Shown here piece after piece: positions 1 through 9,237 of a DNA stretch of 64,000 nucleotides. This DNA comes from Mangrovitalea sediminis. Its GTDB lineage: Bacteria; Pseudomonadota; Gammaproteobacteria; Pseudomonadales; Oleiphilaceae. The position numbers and the translations under genes are program-made. Every line of letters begins with the position of its first letter. Within the stretch, counting starts at the first letter, position 1. The stretch spans positions 248,001 through 312,000 of the forward strand of contig NZ_NTLB01000005.1 of NCBI RefSeq assembly GCF_002514725.1. The letters run 5' to 3'. Under the pieces are notes generated by a model, which saw only the letters and a program-made list of their open reading frames with translations, ran no database searches and had not been told where the DNA came from.

Positions 1-601
1 AGTTGTGGAAGTTGGGTATTACTGGAGTTCCCTTATGAGTATTAAATCGAATTCCAAAAAAATATATAATTTCTCTGGATAAGAATCCAAGTGCAAGAGA
101 GTAGAATGAAAAGCCATATAATATTAAGAGTATAGTTATAGTTATGCTGATAATGGATGAGGCAATATTTATCCTCAATAATATATTGAATTTTAGCTTT
201 CTGGTTAGTAATGCTTGGTAAACACTGGTGTAAGGCGATAGGATGAAGGTTGCGGCCAAGATTTTTATGATATTCCCAACGTCGCGGTTTGCAAAAAAAT
301 CAGCAATAATTGTTGATGAAAAGAAAAGTATAAAACCTATAAGCCAGGATAATATAATAGAAACACCTAACGAAGATCGTATCTTGTTGGTATCTATATT
401 TTTCTCTCGTATTATATAAAGATTTGCGCCCATTAGTTTGATTTCAGATAGCCATACAATTAATGAACTGGCTATAGCGTAAGTACCTACTTCGCTCGGC
501 GTAAGCAGGCGAGCGACGATGACGCTCGATGCTATGGCTAGAACCTTCAACGAGTAGCTGTTTAGAATAGAGTGTAGAAGCGCTTTGCGTATCTCGCTCA
601 T
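1..601 (-). CDS. Oligosaccharide flippase, N-terminal part (cut by window edge)
   Basis: The minus-strand reading frame opens with ATG at 601 and stays open to base 1, giving about 200 residues starting MSEIRKALLHSILNSYSLKV. It is very hydrophobic with several predicted membrane helices, and the N-terminal pattern (short basic/amphipathic start, then VARLLTPSEVGTYAIA) is that of the polysaccharide-transporter (Wzx-like, MVF/MATE) superfamily, which flips lipid-linked repeat units across the inner membrane. Its start lies 25 bp beyond the stop of the GT4 glycosyltransferase, so it is the last visible gene of the wecB-wecC-GT4-flippase run. The stretch is notably A+T-rich with many ATA and TTA codons, unlike the housekeeping part of the window. 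The C-terminal half lies outside the window. A second flippase lies at 14280-15743. Confidence 0.8.
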   Translation of the reverse strand, partial: MSEIRKALLHSILNSYSLKVLAIASSVIVARLLTPSEVGTYAIASSLIVWLSEIKLMGANLYIIREKNIDTNKIRSSLGVSIILSWLIGFILFFSSTIIADFFANRDVGNIIKILAATFILSPYTSVYQALLTRKLKFNILLRINIASSIISITITILLILYGFSFYSLALGFLSREIIYFFGIRFNTHKGTPVIPNFHN

Positions 602-626
602 AAACTACTTATCCTTCGATGTGAAT

Positions 627-2027
627 TTATGAGGATGAGATGGAATTTATTCTATTTGCTAGATCTTCAGTTATTTTTGAACATAAAAAGTCTGCGCGGC
701 TGTTATAGCCAGAAAAATTATTCCATTCGGAGTGATTCTGAGAAATCTCTATTAGTCGATTTGTCAGTGCGTCAACTTCATTAAAATCAAAAAGTTCGCC
801 TAAACCTTTCGCTTTAACAAGGCGACCGAGCGCACCGCTTTGAGGGGTGATATTAATGATGGGTTTTCTTAGCGCCAAGTAGTCGTAAAGCTTCGAAGGG
901 ATTTGGGTATTTGTGTTGGGCTGAATATTGGCGACCCAATCCGAGTTTTTAAGAATCTGCAAGCATTCTTTGTAAGATGTCGGCGGGTCGAGTACCAGCG
1001 ATCCGTTTTCGATCATATCGGCGTAGCGCTGCTCAATGTCATAGTCTAGTGACACCTGGCCGACTTGCTGAAAGCGAATCCGAGGTCCCTGATCTCCGAT
1101 GGCGACATTTGCAGATTTGATGGCTTCCAATAGGACGGATGGATCTCGGACACCATAAAGGAACCCGGTATGGCATATGGTAATAGCATTGGATGGTTCG
1201 TGAGTATTTTGGGGTTCAATATCTTGAAAATCGATTTCGTCGAAACCATTAGGCAGGACGAAAAACTTATTTTCGGATACGAAGGGGTAACGGCGAACGA
1301 AGTCGTCATAGAGTGCTATGGTATTGAGGGAAACCGCTGACGCATGAGCGATAACTTTTCGTTCAAGTTTTGCCGAAATTCCGTCGAGGAGCTTTCCCTT
1401 CGAGTGGTGGAAGGGGTTATTCATCCAAGGGTCGCGGAAGTCGACAATTAAAGGTTTTCTCGTAAGCTTGCTGAGATAGTACCCGGCTATGAGCCCAGAC
1501 CAGGGAGAACCGGTCGCAAAAATAACGTCGATTTTTTCCTTTTTGATCAGATTGCGCCCTTTTTTAATGGCAGGAAGTATCCACGGGCCGGCCTGATCGG
1601 GAAAATAGCAAGCGTTGTAAATAAAGTCCTTGAATCGTTGCAGCACTCCCGGTGAATCCTCGTTTCTGCTGCCAGACTTAAACGGATCGGAAGTCGGTTT
1701 GGTTGAAGCGTCGGAATCAGGCGTCTTTCTCCGAAGCAGACTCTTCAAGGTTTGGCGGAACGCCAGCAATAACTTGAAGATATCCCATGCATTAATGCGG
1801 TAAATTTTCTCGCCATTGACCGGAAGCGATAGATGACCCAGTGCAGAGCTTTTCTCATCGACGCGAGGTGGGGTGGTTAGGACGTGGAAACTGCCATTTG
1901 TCATGTTCCGAATGAACTTAACGGTTCTCATTGCCCCTGGAACCCCCGTGCTATCGACAGGAGGATAAAAGTAGGCAATGAAAAGAATGTTTTTTCCTTT
2001 GAGGTCTGCCTTGGTTATTGCGGTCAT
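627..2027 (-). CDS. Glycosyltransferase, GT4/GT-B type
   Basis: A 466-residue protein that most likely transfers a sugar from a nucleotide donor to a growing lipid-linked oligosaccharide at the cytoplasmic face. The N-terminus has the GT-B signature of GT4 enzymes (ILFIAYFYPPVDSTG, residues 14-28), followed by a long insertion rich in charged residues (about 95-130). The donor-side half contains IDVIFATGSPWSG, LIVDFRDPW and a C-terminal block with IPSKLYDYLALRKPII, where GT-B enzymes contact the nucleotide. There is no signal peptide. It sits between wecC (34 bp upstream) and the partial flippase (25 bp downstream), all on the minus strand, so co-transcription is likely. The acceptor and donor cannot be read from sequence; UDP-ManNAcA or its precursors are candidates because wecB and wecC precede it. 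Confidence 0.8.
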   Translation of the reverse strand: MTAITKADLKGKNILFIAYFYPPVDSTGVPGAMRTVKFIRNMTNGSFHVLTTPPRVDEKSSALGHLSLPVNGEKIYRINAWDIFKLLLAFRQTLKSLLRRKTPDSDASTKPTSDPFKSGSRNEDSPGVLQRFKDFIYNACYFPDQAGPWILPAIKKGRNLIKKEKIDVIFATGSPWSGLIAGYYLSKLTRKPLIVDFRDPWMNNPFHHSKGKLLDGISAKLERKVIAHASAVSLNTIALYDDFVRRYPFVSENKFFVLPNGFDEIDFQDIEPQNTHEPSNAITICHTGFLYGVRDPSVLLEAIKSANVAIGDQGPRIRFQQVGQVSLDYDIEQRYADMIENGSLVLDPPTSYKECLQILKNSDWVANIQPNTNTQIPSKLYDYLALRKPIINITPQSGALGRLVKAKGLGELFDFNEVDALTNRLIEISQNHSEWNNFSGYNSRADFLCSKITEDLANRINSISSS

Positions 2028-2061
2028 TAGACGGCTATTCCATGCGTAGCGTAAGTGCGTT

Positions 2062-3327
2062 TCAGTTAGTCAAGCCTACGGCGTCAACCAAGTTTTTCAC
2101 TTCGCTCAACTCCGCACGCACAGCTTCAAATGGCGCATGCTTCACCAGTACGCAGAGGATATCGGCATCTGCCAGTGCGTTTTCCATGGCCACTTTCGTA
2201 ATATTCGAGCGGGCTAGCGACTCAGGTAGCTTGTCGACATTTGGTTCTACGACGAGTACTGAGCAACCAAGTTCAGCGATCTGTTGTGTGATGCGAAGGG
2301 CGGGGCTTTCACGCAAATCATCGATATTTGGTTTGAAGGCCACGCCCAGGCAAGCCACTTTTATATCGGCGCGGCTTCTGTTGGGGGCAGTGGCGTGCAG
2401 TTGCTGCAGTAACGTTTGAACCTTCCCGATGACCCATCCGGGCTTGTTGTCGTTGACTTCCCGGGCCATACGGATAATGCGTGCATACTCGGGGCAGCTA
2501 TCGACAATAAACCATGGGTCAACGGCGATGCAGTGGCCTCCGACGCCGGGTCCGGGCTGAAGTATGTTGACCCTGGGGTGACGGTTAGCGAGGGAGATCA
2601 TTTCCCATACGTTAATACCCAAACTGTCGCAAATCATCGAAAGTTCATTCGCAAAGGCGATGTTGACATCTCTGAAGCTGTTTTCAGTAAGCTTAGCCAT
2701 CTCCGCCGTACGCGCGGTAGTGGTGATGCAGTCACCCTGAACGATCATTTTATAGAGGGAAAAAGCAGCTGCTGAGCAGGCGGGCGTAATGCCTCCGATT
2801 ACACGATCGTTCTCGACCAATTCTCTAATGACCTGGCCGGGCAGTACCCGTTCAGGACAATGAGCGACATTAATGTTTGCTGAATCCCCATGTATGTGGG
2901 GTACCTTGAGATCTGGACGTTCATCGGCAATCCAAGCGGACACTTGTTCGGTTGTACCAACCGGTGATGTCGACTCCAACACTACGAGGTTTCCAGGGCG
3001 AAGATAAGGTGCGATGGCTCTGGATGCGCTTTCCACATAGGATAAGTCCGGCTTTTTGTCGCCTTTGAAAGGTGTGGGCACAGCAATAAGGAACGCATCC
3101 GCTTCCTGTGGTTGGGTATCCGCATGTAGGTAGCCCTCAGTCACCGCAGCGCGAACGACGATATCCAGTGAGGGTTCTACGATATGAATCTTTCCCTGGT
3201 TGATCATGTTAACCGCATTCTGATTGACGTCGACGCCGAGAACGTGAGTTCGGCGCGAGGCGAATACCGCAGCGGTTGGCAATCCTACGTAACCTAGACC
3301 CATCACCACAATTTTCTTGATCGTCAT
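2062..3327 (-). CDS. wecC: UDP-N-acetyl-D-mannosamine dehydrogenase
   Basis: This enzyme oxidises UDP-ManNAc in two NAD-dependent steps to UDP-N-acetylmannosaminuronate, a precursor for acidic surface polysaccharides. Its 421 residues match the UDP-glucose/GDP-mannose dehydrogenase family. The N-terminal Rossmann motif is GLGYVGLPTA (about residues 10-19), a central helical domain contains the lysine block MAKLTENSFRDVNIAFANE, and the catalytic cysteine lies in GPGVGGHCIAVDPWF (about 260-274). GVAFKPNIDDLRESPAL near residue 330 is the C-terminal nucleotide-binding signature. It follows wecB after 30 bp, so the two consecutive steps of the pathway are encoded together. A related UDP-sugar dehydrogenase with another substrate is possible, but the pairing with wecB supports ManNAc. 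Confidence 0.9.
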   Translation of the reverse strand: MTIKKIVVMGLGYVGLPTAAVFASRRTHVLGVDVNQNAVNMINQGKIHIVEPSLDIVVRAAVTEGYLHADTQPQEADAFLIAVPTPFKGDKKPDLSYVESASRAIAPYLRPGNLVVLESTSPVGTTEQVSAWIADERPDLKVPHIHGDSANINVAHCPERVLPGQVIRELVENDRVIGGITPACSAAAFSLYKMIVQGDCITTTARTAEMAKLTENSFRDVNIAFANELSMICDSLGINVWEMISLANRHPRVNILQPGPGVGGHCIAVDPWFIVDSCPEYARIIRMAREVNDNKPGWVIGKVQTLLQQLHATAPNRSRADIKVACLGVAFKPNIDDLRESPALRITQQIAELGCSVLVVEPNVDKLPESLARSNITKVAMENALADADILCVLVKHAPFEAVRAELSEVKNLVDAVGLTN

Positions 3328-3357
3328 GCGATTAACCTTATTTTTGATCCGGTTGGA

Positions 3358-4491
3358 TTATTGCCACGACTGAAGCAGTGTCTCGACGATGCGTTTGCTG
3401 GCCTTCCCGTCACCATAGGGGTTGTGGGCATGAGCCATACTTGCGTATGCGTCAGTGTTGGTCAAAAGCTCGCGAACTTCTTGCGTAATGAGCTCAACGT
3501 CAGTGCCGACAAGCCGAACGGTCCCGGCTTCGACCGCTTCCGGACGTTCCGTAGTGTCGCGCATGACGAGTACTGGCTTACCCAGTGAAGGGGCTTCTTC
3601 CTGAATGCCACCGGAATCGGTGAGGATAATAGTCGAGCGTCTCATCAAATACACGAAGGGCAGATAGTCCTGAGGCTCGATAAGGTGCACGTTATCCTTG
3701 CTGCCAAGCAGGCGCTTAACGGGCTCTCGTACGTTGGGGTTGAGGTGGACCGGATAGAGGATTTCTGTATCGGTATGTTCTTCTGCGATAGATGAAAGAG
3801 CTTCGCAAATTCGCTCGAACCCACTACCGAAGCTTTCTCGCCTGTGCCCGGTTACCAGAATGAGCTTCTTATCAGGGGCTAGGAAGTTAAACACTTCTTC
3901 GAATTGTTTGTCGAGTTGGCGATCATTGTCTAACTTGGCGGAAACCGCAAGCAGCGTGTCGATCACCGTATTCCCCGTTACTGTAATTCGTGCGTCTTCG
4001 ACCCCTTCGCGAAGCAGGTTGTTTCTTGCTAAAGCTGTAGGGGCAAAGTGTAGAAGAGTGAGTGCACCCGTAAGTTTGCGGTTAGCTTCCTCTGGCCACG
4101 GCGAATAAAGATTTCCGGTCCTCAGGCCCGCCTCGACATGACCCACAGGAATCTGTTTATAGTAGGCTGCCAGCGATGTGGCAAAGGTCGTGGTTGTATC
4201 GCCGTGCACTAAAACGACGTCCGGCCGGAATTCATCGAGCACGGACTCCATGCCGCTTAGCACGCGAGCGGTCAGTTCGCCCAGTGTCTGGCCTGCTTTC
4301 ATAACGTTTAGGTCGAAATCCGGGGATATATGAAAGAGCTCCAGAACCTGATCTAACATCTCCCGATGTTGCGCCGTTACGCAAACTTTTGCGTCGAAAC
4401 GAGAGTCTTCTGCAAGAAGGAGTGCCAAGGGGGCCATTTTTATAGCCTCGGGGCGGGTGCCAAAAACGGTTAGCACTCGTAACGCTGACAT
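3358..4491 (-). CDS. wecB: UDP-N-acetylglucosamine 2-epimerase (non-hydrolysing)
   Basis: Interconverts UDP-GlcNAc and UDP-ManNAc in the cytoplasm, supplying the substrate of WecC. Family motifs are clear: [14 protein letters not shown] at the N-terminus, [10 protein letters not shown] in the middle, GHRRESFG, and [20 protein letters not shown] with TERPE near the C-terminus. The frame extends upstream to 4536, but I place the start at ATG 4491 ([11 protein letters not shown], 377 residues): it has a GGAAAGG ribosome-binding site just upstream, and the longer N-terminus is unlike the family. It is the first gene of the minus-strand wecB-wecC-GT4-flippase group and is divergent from the GT2 gene at 4623. 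The 131-bp gap between them probably holds promoters for both directions. Confidence 0.92.
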   Translation of the reverse strand: MSALRVLTVFGTRPEAIKMAPLALLLAEDSRFDAKVCVTAQHREMLDQVLELFHISPDFDLNVMKAGQTLGELTARVLSGMESVLDEFRPDVVLVHGDTTTTFATSLAAYYKQIPVGHVEAGLRTGNLYSPWPEEANRKLTGALTLLHFAPTALARNNLLREGVEDARITVTGNTVIDTLLAVSAKLDNDRQLDKQFEEVFNFLAPDKKLILVTGHRRESFGSGFERICEALSSIAEEHTDTEILYPVHLNPNVREPVKRLLGSKDNVHLIEPQDYLPFVYLMRRSTIILTDSGGIQEEAPSLGKPVLVMRDTTERPEAVEAGTVRLVGTDVELITQEVRELLTNTDAYASMAHAHNPYGDGKASKRIVETLLQSWQ

Positions 4492-4622
4492 AAACAACCT
4501 TTCCGTAGGTAGTGAACGACGGGCAGAATATAGCATAGGCCAGCGGGTTTCTGTACGGAGCAGCTAGGCTGATTTCGCCCCCTATACTTTGATTGGCAGA
4601 GTTTTTCAAAGGCAACTAGCGA

Positions 4623-5579
4623 ATGACCCAAAATTTTTCCGGTCAAGATATTACAGTGGTGATTCCCGCACACAATTGTGAGCGCTTTATCGAAGATGCA
4701 ATCTGTAGCGTGGAGGCCCAAACAGAAAGACCAAAAGAAATACTTATCGTTGAGAACGCGTCTTCGGACAAAAGCTACGAAGTTATCCAGGGCCTCGCAG
4801 CAGAGCGGAAGGTTCCTTTACGTATAGTTAAGACGAGTTGCCCCGGAGTCTCCAATGCGAGAAATCTTGGTTTTTCTTTGGCTAGCACACCCTTAATTTC
4901 AATGCTGGACGCTGATGATCTTTATGATCAATGCTTTCTCTCGCTGGCGTTGAGAGCGTTTAACGCTAAGCCAGAGCTGACACTTTTTTTCGGCAATCGA
5001 CGCCCTTTATCGGATGGTAATGTAACCGGCGACACCTTTCTGGAAAAGACTCGTTTGATGAGCCTGGATTATGAGGAGGTGGTCCCGGATATTCGATACG
5101 TATCTGGTGACCTGTTCTCCGAGTTACTGAAAGGGAGCTTCGTGTCCTGTAGCGGGGCCGTGCTTCAAAAGGAAGCGGCATACCGCGCGGGACTCTTTCC
5201 TGTTGGGCTCGTTTCCAGTGAAGATCGCAAGTTTTTCTGCCGCCTTTCTCTTTGTGGGCCTTCAGCCTATACGCTTGCCGTCACGCATTTTTACCGTGAA
5301 CATGATGCGAGCCGAACAGGGCGATCCCACTGGATTGAACTCAGGAGGAATGCGATCGTCGCGTTGAATATGATTCGATTGGAGCTAAGTAACAAAGACC
5401 TGTCCGTGGAGCAGCAGGGACGTCTTGATGAGGCCATTGGTGCGGAAGTCACCAAGCTATTGTACGACGGCGCTGATAATGGATGGGAACGCTTTCAAGC
5501 TCAGCGGCGTTGGCTGGAGTCCAAGGGCCTTTCCAAGGGGATTTCTCCTCGTTTCTACCTGAAAGCGTTGAAAAATTAG
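4623..5579 (+). CDS. Family 2 glycosyltransferase
   Basis: A 318-residue GT-A fold glycosyltransferase. The N-terminus carries the GT2 signature ITVVIPAHNCERFIEDAI (about residues 10-27), then EILIVENASSD and the metal-binding DXD motif in SMLDADDLYD (about 92-101). A later block, SSEDRKFFCRLSL, contains the ED pair often used as catalytic base. No transmembrane segment is evident, so it is cytoplasmic or peripheral. It is transcribed away from wecB and stands alone on the plus strand; the next plus-strand gene starts 261 bp later. Its sugar specificity cannot be inferred. Confidence 0.85.
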   Translation: MTQNFSGQDITVVIPAHNCERFIEDAICSVEAQTERPKEILIVENASSDKSYEVIQGLAAERKVPLRIVKTSCPGVSNARNLGFSLASTPLISMLDADDLYDQCFLSLALRAFNAKPELTLFFGNRRPLSDGNVTGDTFLEKTRLMSLDYEEVVPDIRYVSGDLFSELLKGSFVSCSGAVLQKEAAYRAGLFPVGLVSSEDRKFFCRLSLCGPSAYTLAVTHFYREHDASRTGRSHWIELRRNAIVALNMIRLELSNKDLSVEQQGRLDEAIGAEVTKLLYDGADNGWERFQAQRRWLESKGLSKGISPRFYLKALKN

Positions 5580-5840
5580 TGTCTTGGGAAAGGCTCGGAC
5601 CGTTAAATACGCATGTCCGGTTTTGTAAAGTAATTATATGAAATTTAGTAATATGTAATCTTGAGAATTAGATCATTTGGTATGAGGTTTGTGGCCTTAT
5701 CATGGGCCGGTAAATGCTAAACTTCGTTAAATGAGAGATCGGTCGCAGGGCCGGTGAAGTTGAGCTTCGCTTCGATGGTTATAGCCTCAGTGCTGGCGAG
5801 TGTTCTTAAACTTGGGTGTTGAATATTGGGAATCGTTGAT

Positions 5841-6932
5841 ATGAGCATTTTCCGTAAAGCAATCGGCCTTGGCGCCGCAGCATGGCTTGCAACTTCATTT
5901 GCTCCAGCGGTTTCGGCTGGGGTTATTTTCCAAGATAATTTTGATAATCAACCTGACTATATTGCCGATAACTACCTATCTGGTTCTAACCATGAACTTT
6001 GGGCCAGTAGAGGAGACACTGTTCCCAAAGGTTGGGATGCGGTTTCCGTGTGGTCATTGTTTGCTGGGAAAAGCGGCTTGCAAATTACATCGGCTAATAG
6101 TGATAAGGCCCGTGGTGGAACCGGAAAATCATTAGTAATCTTGCGGGGTAGTGGAAGTACCGCTTGGTCCAGTGATGCGGAGCTCGCGAAAAACTTTTCG
6201 CCAGGTTACGATCAACTCTATGTTAGTTTTTGGATTAAATTTCAGCCCGGTTGGACTCCTGATGGACATACAAAAATATTCAGGATTGGATCCTATGCTC
6301 CAGACACTATCGGTCCAGATTACTGGAGCAATATCGGAATGGGTTTTATTTGGGATTGGGTTAGTTATCCTACGGGCAGCGGTTTGAGAAATGGATTATT
6401 TTTAGCGCCTAAGCCAGGTGCACATTTTTCTAATCCAAATATTGGTAACGGTGGCTGCAATTATGATGGTTATAACACATATAATGCTAACTATACTAAT
6501 TGTCCATATGATTTAAATGCTGACGGCGTCGTAGATAATAAACCTCAGATCCTGGATCGGGTGAGTGGCGGAATAATTCCTGATGGCGGTGTTGCTACGC
6601 ACGATATGGTATTTGGTTCGGCGTGGAATCATATGGAATTCTTTGTCAAAGTGAATTCTAAACCCGGCGTTCAGGATGGCATTCTTAAAGAGTGGTTTAA
6701 TGGAAGTCTAATTTTTGAAAATGATGCTATACCTTGGCGTCAAGCTGATATGTCTGCTAGCCAGAATTTCACTGCAATAAAGTTTGGTGGAAATGATTTC
6801 TTTACTACGTATCCACGCTCTGATGAGCATACTGAATGGTATTCAATAGATGACGTCGTCGTTAGGGATGATTTGCCTGCTAATAGGCTTGGCAATGCTC
6901 CTAATCCACCTTCAAATGTATCAGTGAAATAG
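5841..6932 (+). CDS. Secreted protein of unknown function, beta-sandwich-like
   Basis: A 363-residue protein with a signal peptide (basic MSIFRK, a hydrophobic stretch, and a likely cleavage site after AVSA near residue 26). I chose ATG 5841; an in-frame TTG lies 15 bp upstream, but the signal peptide reads well from the ATG. The mature part is rich in W, G, N and aromatic residues with alternating beta-type patterns (LYVSFWIKFQPGW, WYSIDDVVVRD), suggesting a concanavalin-like or polysaccharide-lyase-like jelly roll. I cannot assign a family, and no PEP-CTERM or LPXTG anchor is present at the C-terminus. An NADGVVDN segment resembles a calcium-binding loop. Its position among glycosyltransferases suggests a role in binding or cutting the exported polysaccharide. 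Codon use is A+T-rich like its neighbours. Confidence 0.6.
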   Translation: MSIFRKAIGLGAAAWLATSFAPAVSAGVIFQDNFDNQPDYIADNYLSGSNHELWASRGDTVPKGWDAVSVWSLFAGKSGLQITSANSDKARGGTGKSLVILRGSGSTAWSSDAELAKNFSPGYDQLYVSFWIKFQPGWTPDGHTKIFRIGSYAPDTIGPDYWSNIGMGFIWDWVSYPTGSGLRNGLFLAPKPGAHFSNPNIGNGGCNYDGYNTYNANYTNCPYDLNADGVVDNKPQILDRVSGGIIPDGGVATHDMVFGSAWNHMEFFVKVNSKPGVQDGILKEWFNGSLIFENDAIPWRQADMSASQNFTAIKFGGNDFFTTYPRSDEHTEWYSIDDVVVRDDLPANRLGNAPNPPSNVSVK

Positions 6933-6934
6933 CG

Positions 6935-7876
6935 TCATCGATTTAACCTGCGGCCTACAAGACTGAGTAGTAGGCCGCAGCTTCTTGCGGTTACATAAAT
7001 TATATCTATAAAATATATTGAAAATATTTGCTTTTTGCTTATTTTTTTAACTCCGCTTCGATATATTCTTTTGAAAGAAAATGCTGCCGGTATAAAAAAC
7101 ATTCCCGATAATCCTGCGAATAACTTGCTGGGACTTAATGTTATAAGTCCGATGAGAAATAAAGTGAAGAGAAAAATGTGCAGGGAAATAAGAATGAATA
7201 CTGGGTCCTTAATGGATGCGGATAAATTGTTGAAATAATTTTCAGAGTGCCAAATTTGGCGCATAAAAAATTGGCGGAGTGTCTTTGCATTACCAAGGTG
7301 AGTTACAGATAATTCTTGCGTCATTTTAATGGAATAGCCTTTCGATTTCAGGTCTACAGAAAGCTGGGTATCCTCTCCTGATGATAGTAGTTCGTTAAAT
7401 CCGCCGATAGATTCAAAGGTTTCTTTTGAGATAAAGATACTGGCACCAATAAGTTCTTTTGGAACTCGTTTTATTCCTTCTCCAAGTAACCAGTTTTTTT
7501 CTAGCCAATTTGCTTCTCTGGGAATTAGACACCCCCCTCCAAATACGTGATTAGGGTGAGCTGTGGCAAGATTGACGGCTCGATTAACCCAGTCATTATC
7601 TATAATGCAATCTGCGTCTATGAAAGCAAGAAATTGTCCAGATGCTTTGCGCGCGCCCTGATTTCTGACCGCGCCAACATAGCCTTTCGCTCCTTCAATA
7701 ACTAATGCGCCGGTTTTCTTTGCAATGTCAGCCGTTTCATCGGTTGAACTGTTGTCAACTACAATAATTTCTAGACATTCTGTTGGATAGTTTTGAGAAT
7801 TTATTGATGCTAAGCAGCGACCAATAAATTCTTTTTCATTTTTGGCTGGTATAATAACAGATACAATTGGTTTCAT
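6935..7876 (-). CDS. Family 2 glycosyltransferase with C-terminal membrane segments
   Basis: A 313-residue GT2 enzyme. It has VSVIIPAKNEKEFIGRCL at the N-terminus, IIVVDNSSTDETADIA, the metal-binding DAD in AFIDADCIID (about residues 93-102) and SGEDTQLSVDLKSKGY in the acceptor region. Two or three hydrophobic helices follow (about 215-275, including ILISLHIFLFTLFLIGLITL), anchoring it in the inner membrane. It overlaps the upstream CapK-like gene by 4 bp (ATGA), indicating translational coupling. Its 3' end converges on the secreted-protein gene with 2 bp between the stops, and a perfect 11-bp-stem hairpin lies inside its last codons (6948-6980). The gene is A+T-rich. Substrate unknown. Confidence 0.82.
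   Translation of the reverse strand: MKPIVSVIIPAKNEKEFIGRCLASINSQNYPTECLEIIVVDNSSTDETADIAKKTGALVIEGAKGYVGAVRNQGARKASGQFLAFIDADCIIDNDWVNRAVNLATAHPNHVFGGGCLIPREANWLEKNWLLGEGIKRVPKELIGASIFISKETFESIGGFNELLSSGEDTQLSVDLKSKGYSIKMTQELSVTHLGNAKTLRQFFMRQIWHSENYFNNLSASIKDPVFILISLHIFLFTLFLIGLITLSPSKLFAGLSGMFFIPAAFSFKRIYRSGVKKISKKQIFSIYFIDIIYVTARSCGLLLSLVGRRLNR
6948..6980 (+). terminator. Hairpin at convergent gene ends, possible terminator
   Basis: CTGCGGCCTAC pairs perfectly with GTAGGCCGCAG around an 11-nt loop. It starts 16 bp past the stop of the secreted-protein gene and is followed by CTTCTTGCGGTT, a weak pyrimidine tail. It lies wholly within the final codons of the converging glycosyltransferase gene, so the same bases encode protein on one strand and a probable transcription stop on the other. 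Confidence 0.5.
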
Positions 7877-9234
7877 GAGATTCCTACTACTGACTTAAAT
7901 TTACCATTTTTCCCCCTGGGTATTCTTTCTACATATTCAAAATTTATGGCTATTTCTTCGCTTATTCGAGATTTGAAGTTTTCAGTTATCAGTTTTTCAT
8001 TGTTTGGAATCTTTTTGCTAGTAGAAATTAAAATTGTGCATTGAGTAACAGAGTTCTGGATTACTTGTGCTTCTCTAATGCCATATACTCCTTTGAATAT
8101 ATGATCAATACGACCAATTTTTCGACCGTCTGGAGTAAAAATATAATCATCCTTTCTACCATTGAAGCGAACTATAGATTTTACTCCTTCCGAATTGCCT
8201 TTGTCGTCAATGGAGATTGCTGTATCCCCTACGTCGTAGCGAACTAATGGCATGGCATAGTTATTAAGGGTCGTTGCTATAATGCGACCTTCTTGCGCAT
8301 CATCACTCTCTTTAACTATCTCGGAAATTCCAATTAGTGGATTCGTTTTGTAAATTCCAGATATATTTTGCCCTGCAAAAATCACATATTCAGCCGTGCC
8401 GTAATAGTCATATATGGGGCATTGAAACGCAGATTCTATTCGGTCTCTTTGCCAGCTAAGCAAACTTTCTGAGTTTGTCACTATTGCTTTAGCTTGGAAT
8501 TGAGGTCGGATGCCTTTTTCCAAATAATGTGTCGCCAATTCGCTAATGGCAGAGGGATAGCCGATAATTTCTAATGGTTTAAAGTTATCTAACTCTTTTC
8601 TGTAATAGGGGAAAGTTCGAGAACTTAAATGATAGCTAGAAAAAATTTTTTGATTTTCCGCCCAGTTAAAACGTGAGAAAGGAGGAGTTAGATTGTTTAG
8701 TGGTTGTATCATGCGCCCGGCAAAGGTTGCTCTGCGTGAACGAAAAGGAACACCATGAGACTCTTCATGATCTACCAAAAGAGCCATCGCTAGCTTGTAT
8801 GTGTATTCGTTTACATCTAGTGCAAGAGGGGTGCCCGTGCTTCCGCTTGTTTTTTGAACAATAAAGGGCCTTTTACCGTTAATAGGCCGAAATAGACTTA
8901 TGTGTTCCCGCAGAACCTGTTTGTCCAATATTGGCAATTTTTGAAGATCCGCGACTGAAGTTATATCTTGAGGTTTTAGGGCGTATTCAGAAAAAATATT
9001 CTGGTAGTAAGGGATGTTTCGGTAACAATATTGAATCAGCGCATGAAGCCTCTCTTGCTGCATTGCATCGATTTTATCCTTGCTTGCTTCCTTAAACTCA
9101 AGAATTTCCTGCTTTATCTTTTTATAGATTCCGATATAGCGTTTTCTATATAAATCGCAGCCATATACTGAAACTAGAAAGCTCTGAGCCCAAGACGGCG
9201 TATTGTAATAGACGTAGTCAAACGCACCTCTCAT
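7873..9234 (-). CDS. CapK/PaaK-family adenylate-forming enzyme
   Basis: A 453-residue member of the phenylacetate-CoA ligase-like (CapK) group, common in capsule and EPS loci. The pyrophosphate-binding loop is KTSGSTGTPLALDVN (about residues 127-141), the adenine-contacting motif is YDYYGTAEYVIF, and MPLVRYDVGD with RFNGRKDDYIFTPDGRKIG forms the hinge and C-terminal subdomain. This indicates ATP-dependent activation of a carboxylic acid, perhaps to acylate or amidate a sugar. It begins 3 bp downstream of the asparagine-synthase-like gene and overlaps the GT2 gene by 4 bp, so all three are probably one operon. The true substrate is unknown for nearly all members of this group. Confidence 0.78.
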   Translation of the reverse strand: MRGAFDYVYYNTPSWAQSFLVSVYGCDLYRKRYIGIYKKIKQEILEFKEASKDKIDAMQQERLHALIQYCYRNIPYYQNIFSEYALKPQDITSVADLQKLPILDKQVLREHISLFRPINGKRPFIVQKTSGSTGTPLALDVNEYTYKLAMALLVDHEESHGVPFRSRRATFAGRMIQPLNNLTPPFSRFNWAENQKIFSSYHLSSRTFPYYRKELDNFKPLEIIGYPSAISELATHYLEKGIRPQFQAKAIVTNSESLLSWQRDRIESAFQCPIYDYYGTAEYVIFAGQNISGIYKTNPLIGISEIVKESDDAQEGRIIATTLNNYAMPLVRYDVGDTAISIDDKGNSEGVKSIVRFNGRKDDYIFTPDGRKIGRIDHIFKGVYGIREAQVIQNSVTQCTILISTSKKIPNNEKLITENFKSRISEEIAINFEYVERIPRGKNGKFKSVVGIS

Positions 9235-9237
9235 TGC

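Noticed and set aside
4595-4615. TGGCAGAGTTTTTCA as a sigma-54 promoter
   Set aside because: The TGGCA is present but the -12 GC is missing, so it does not meet the consensus.
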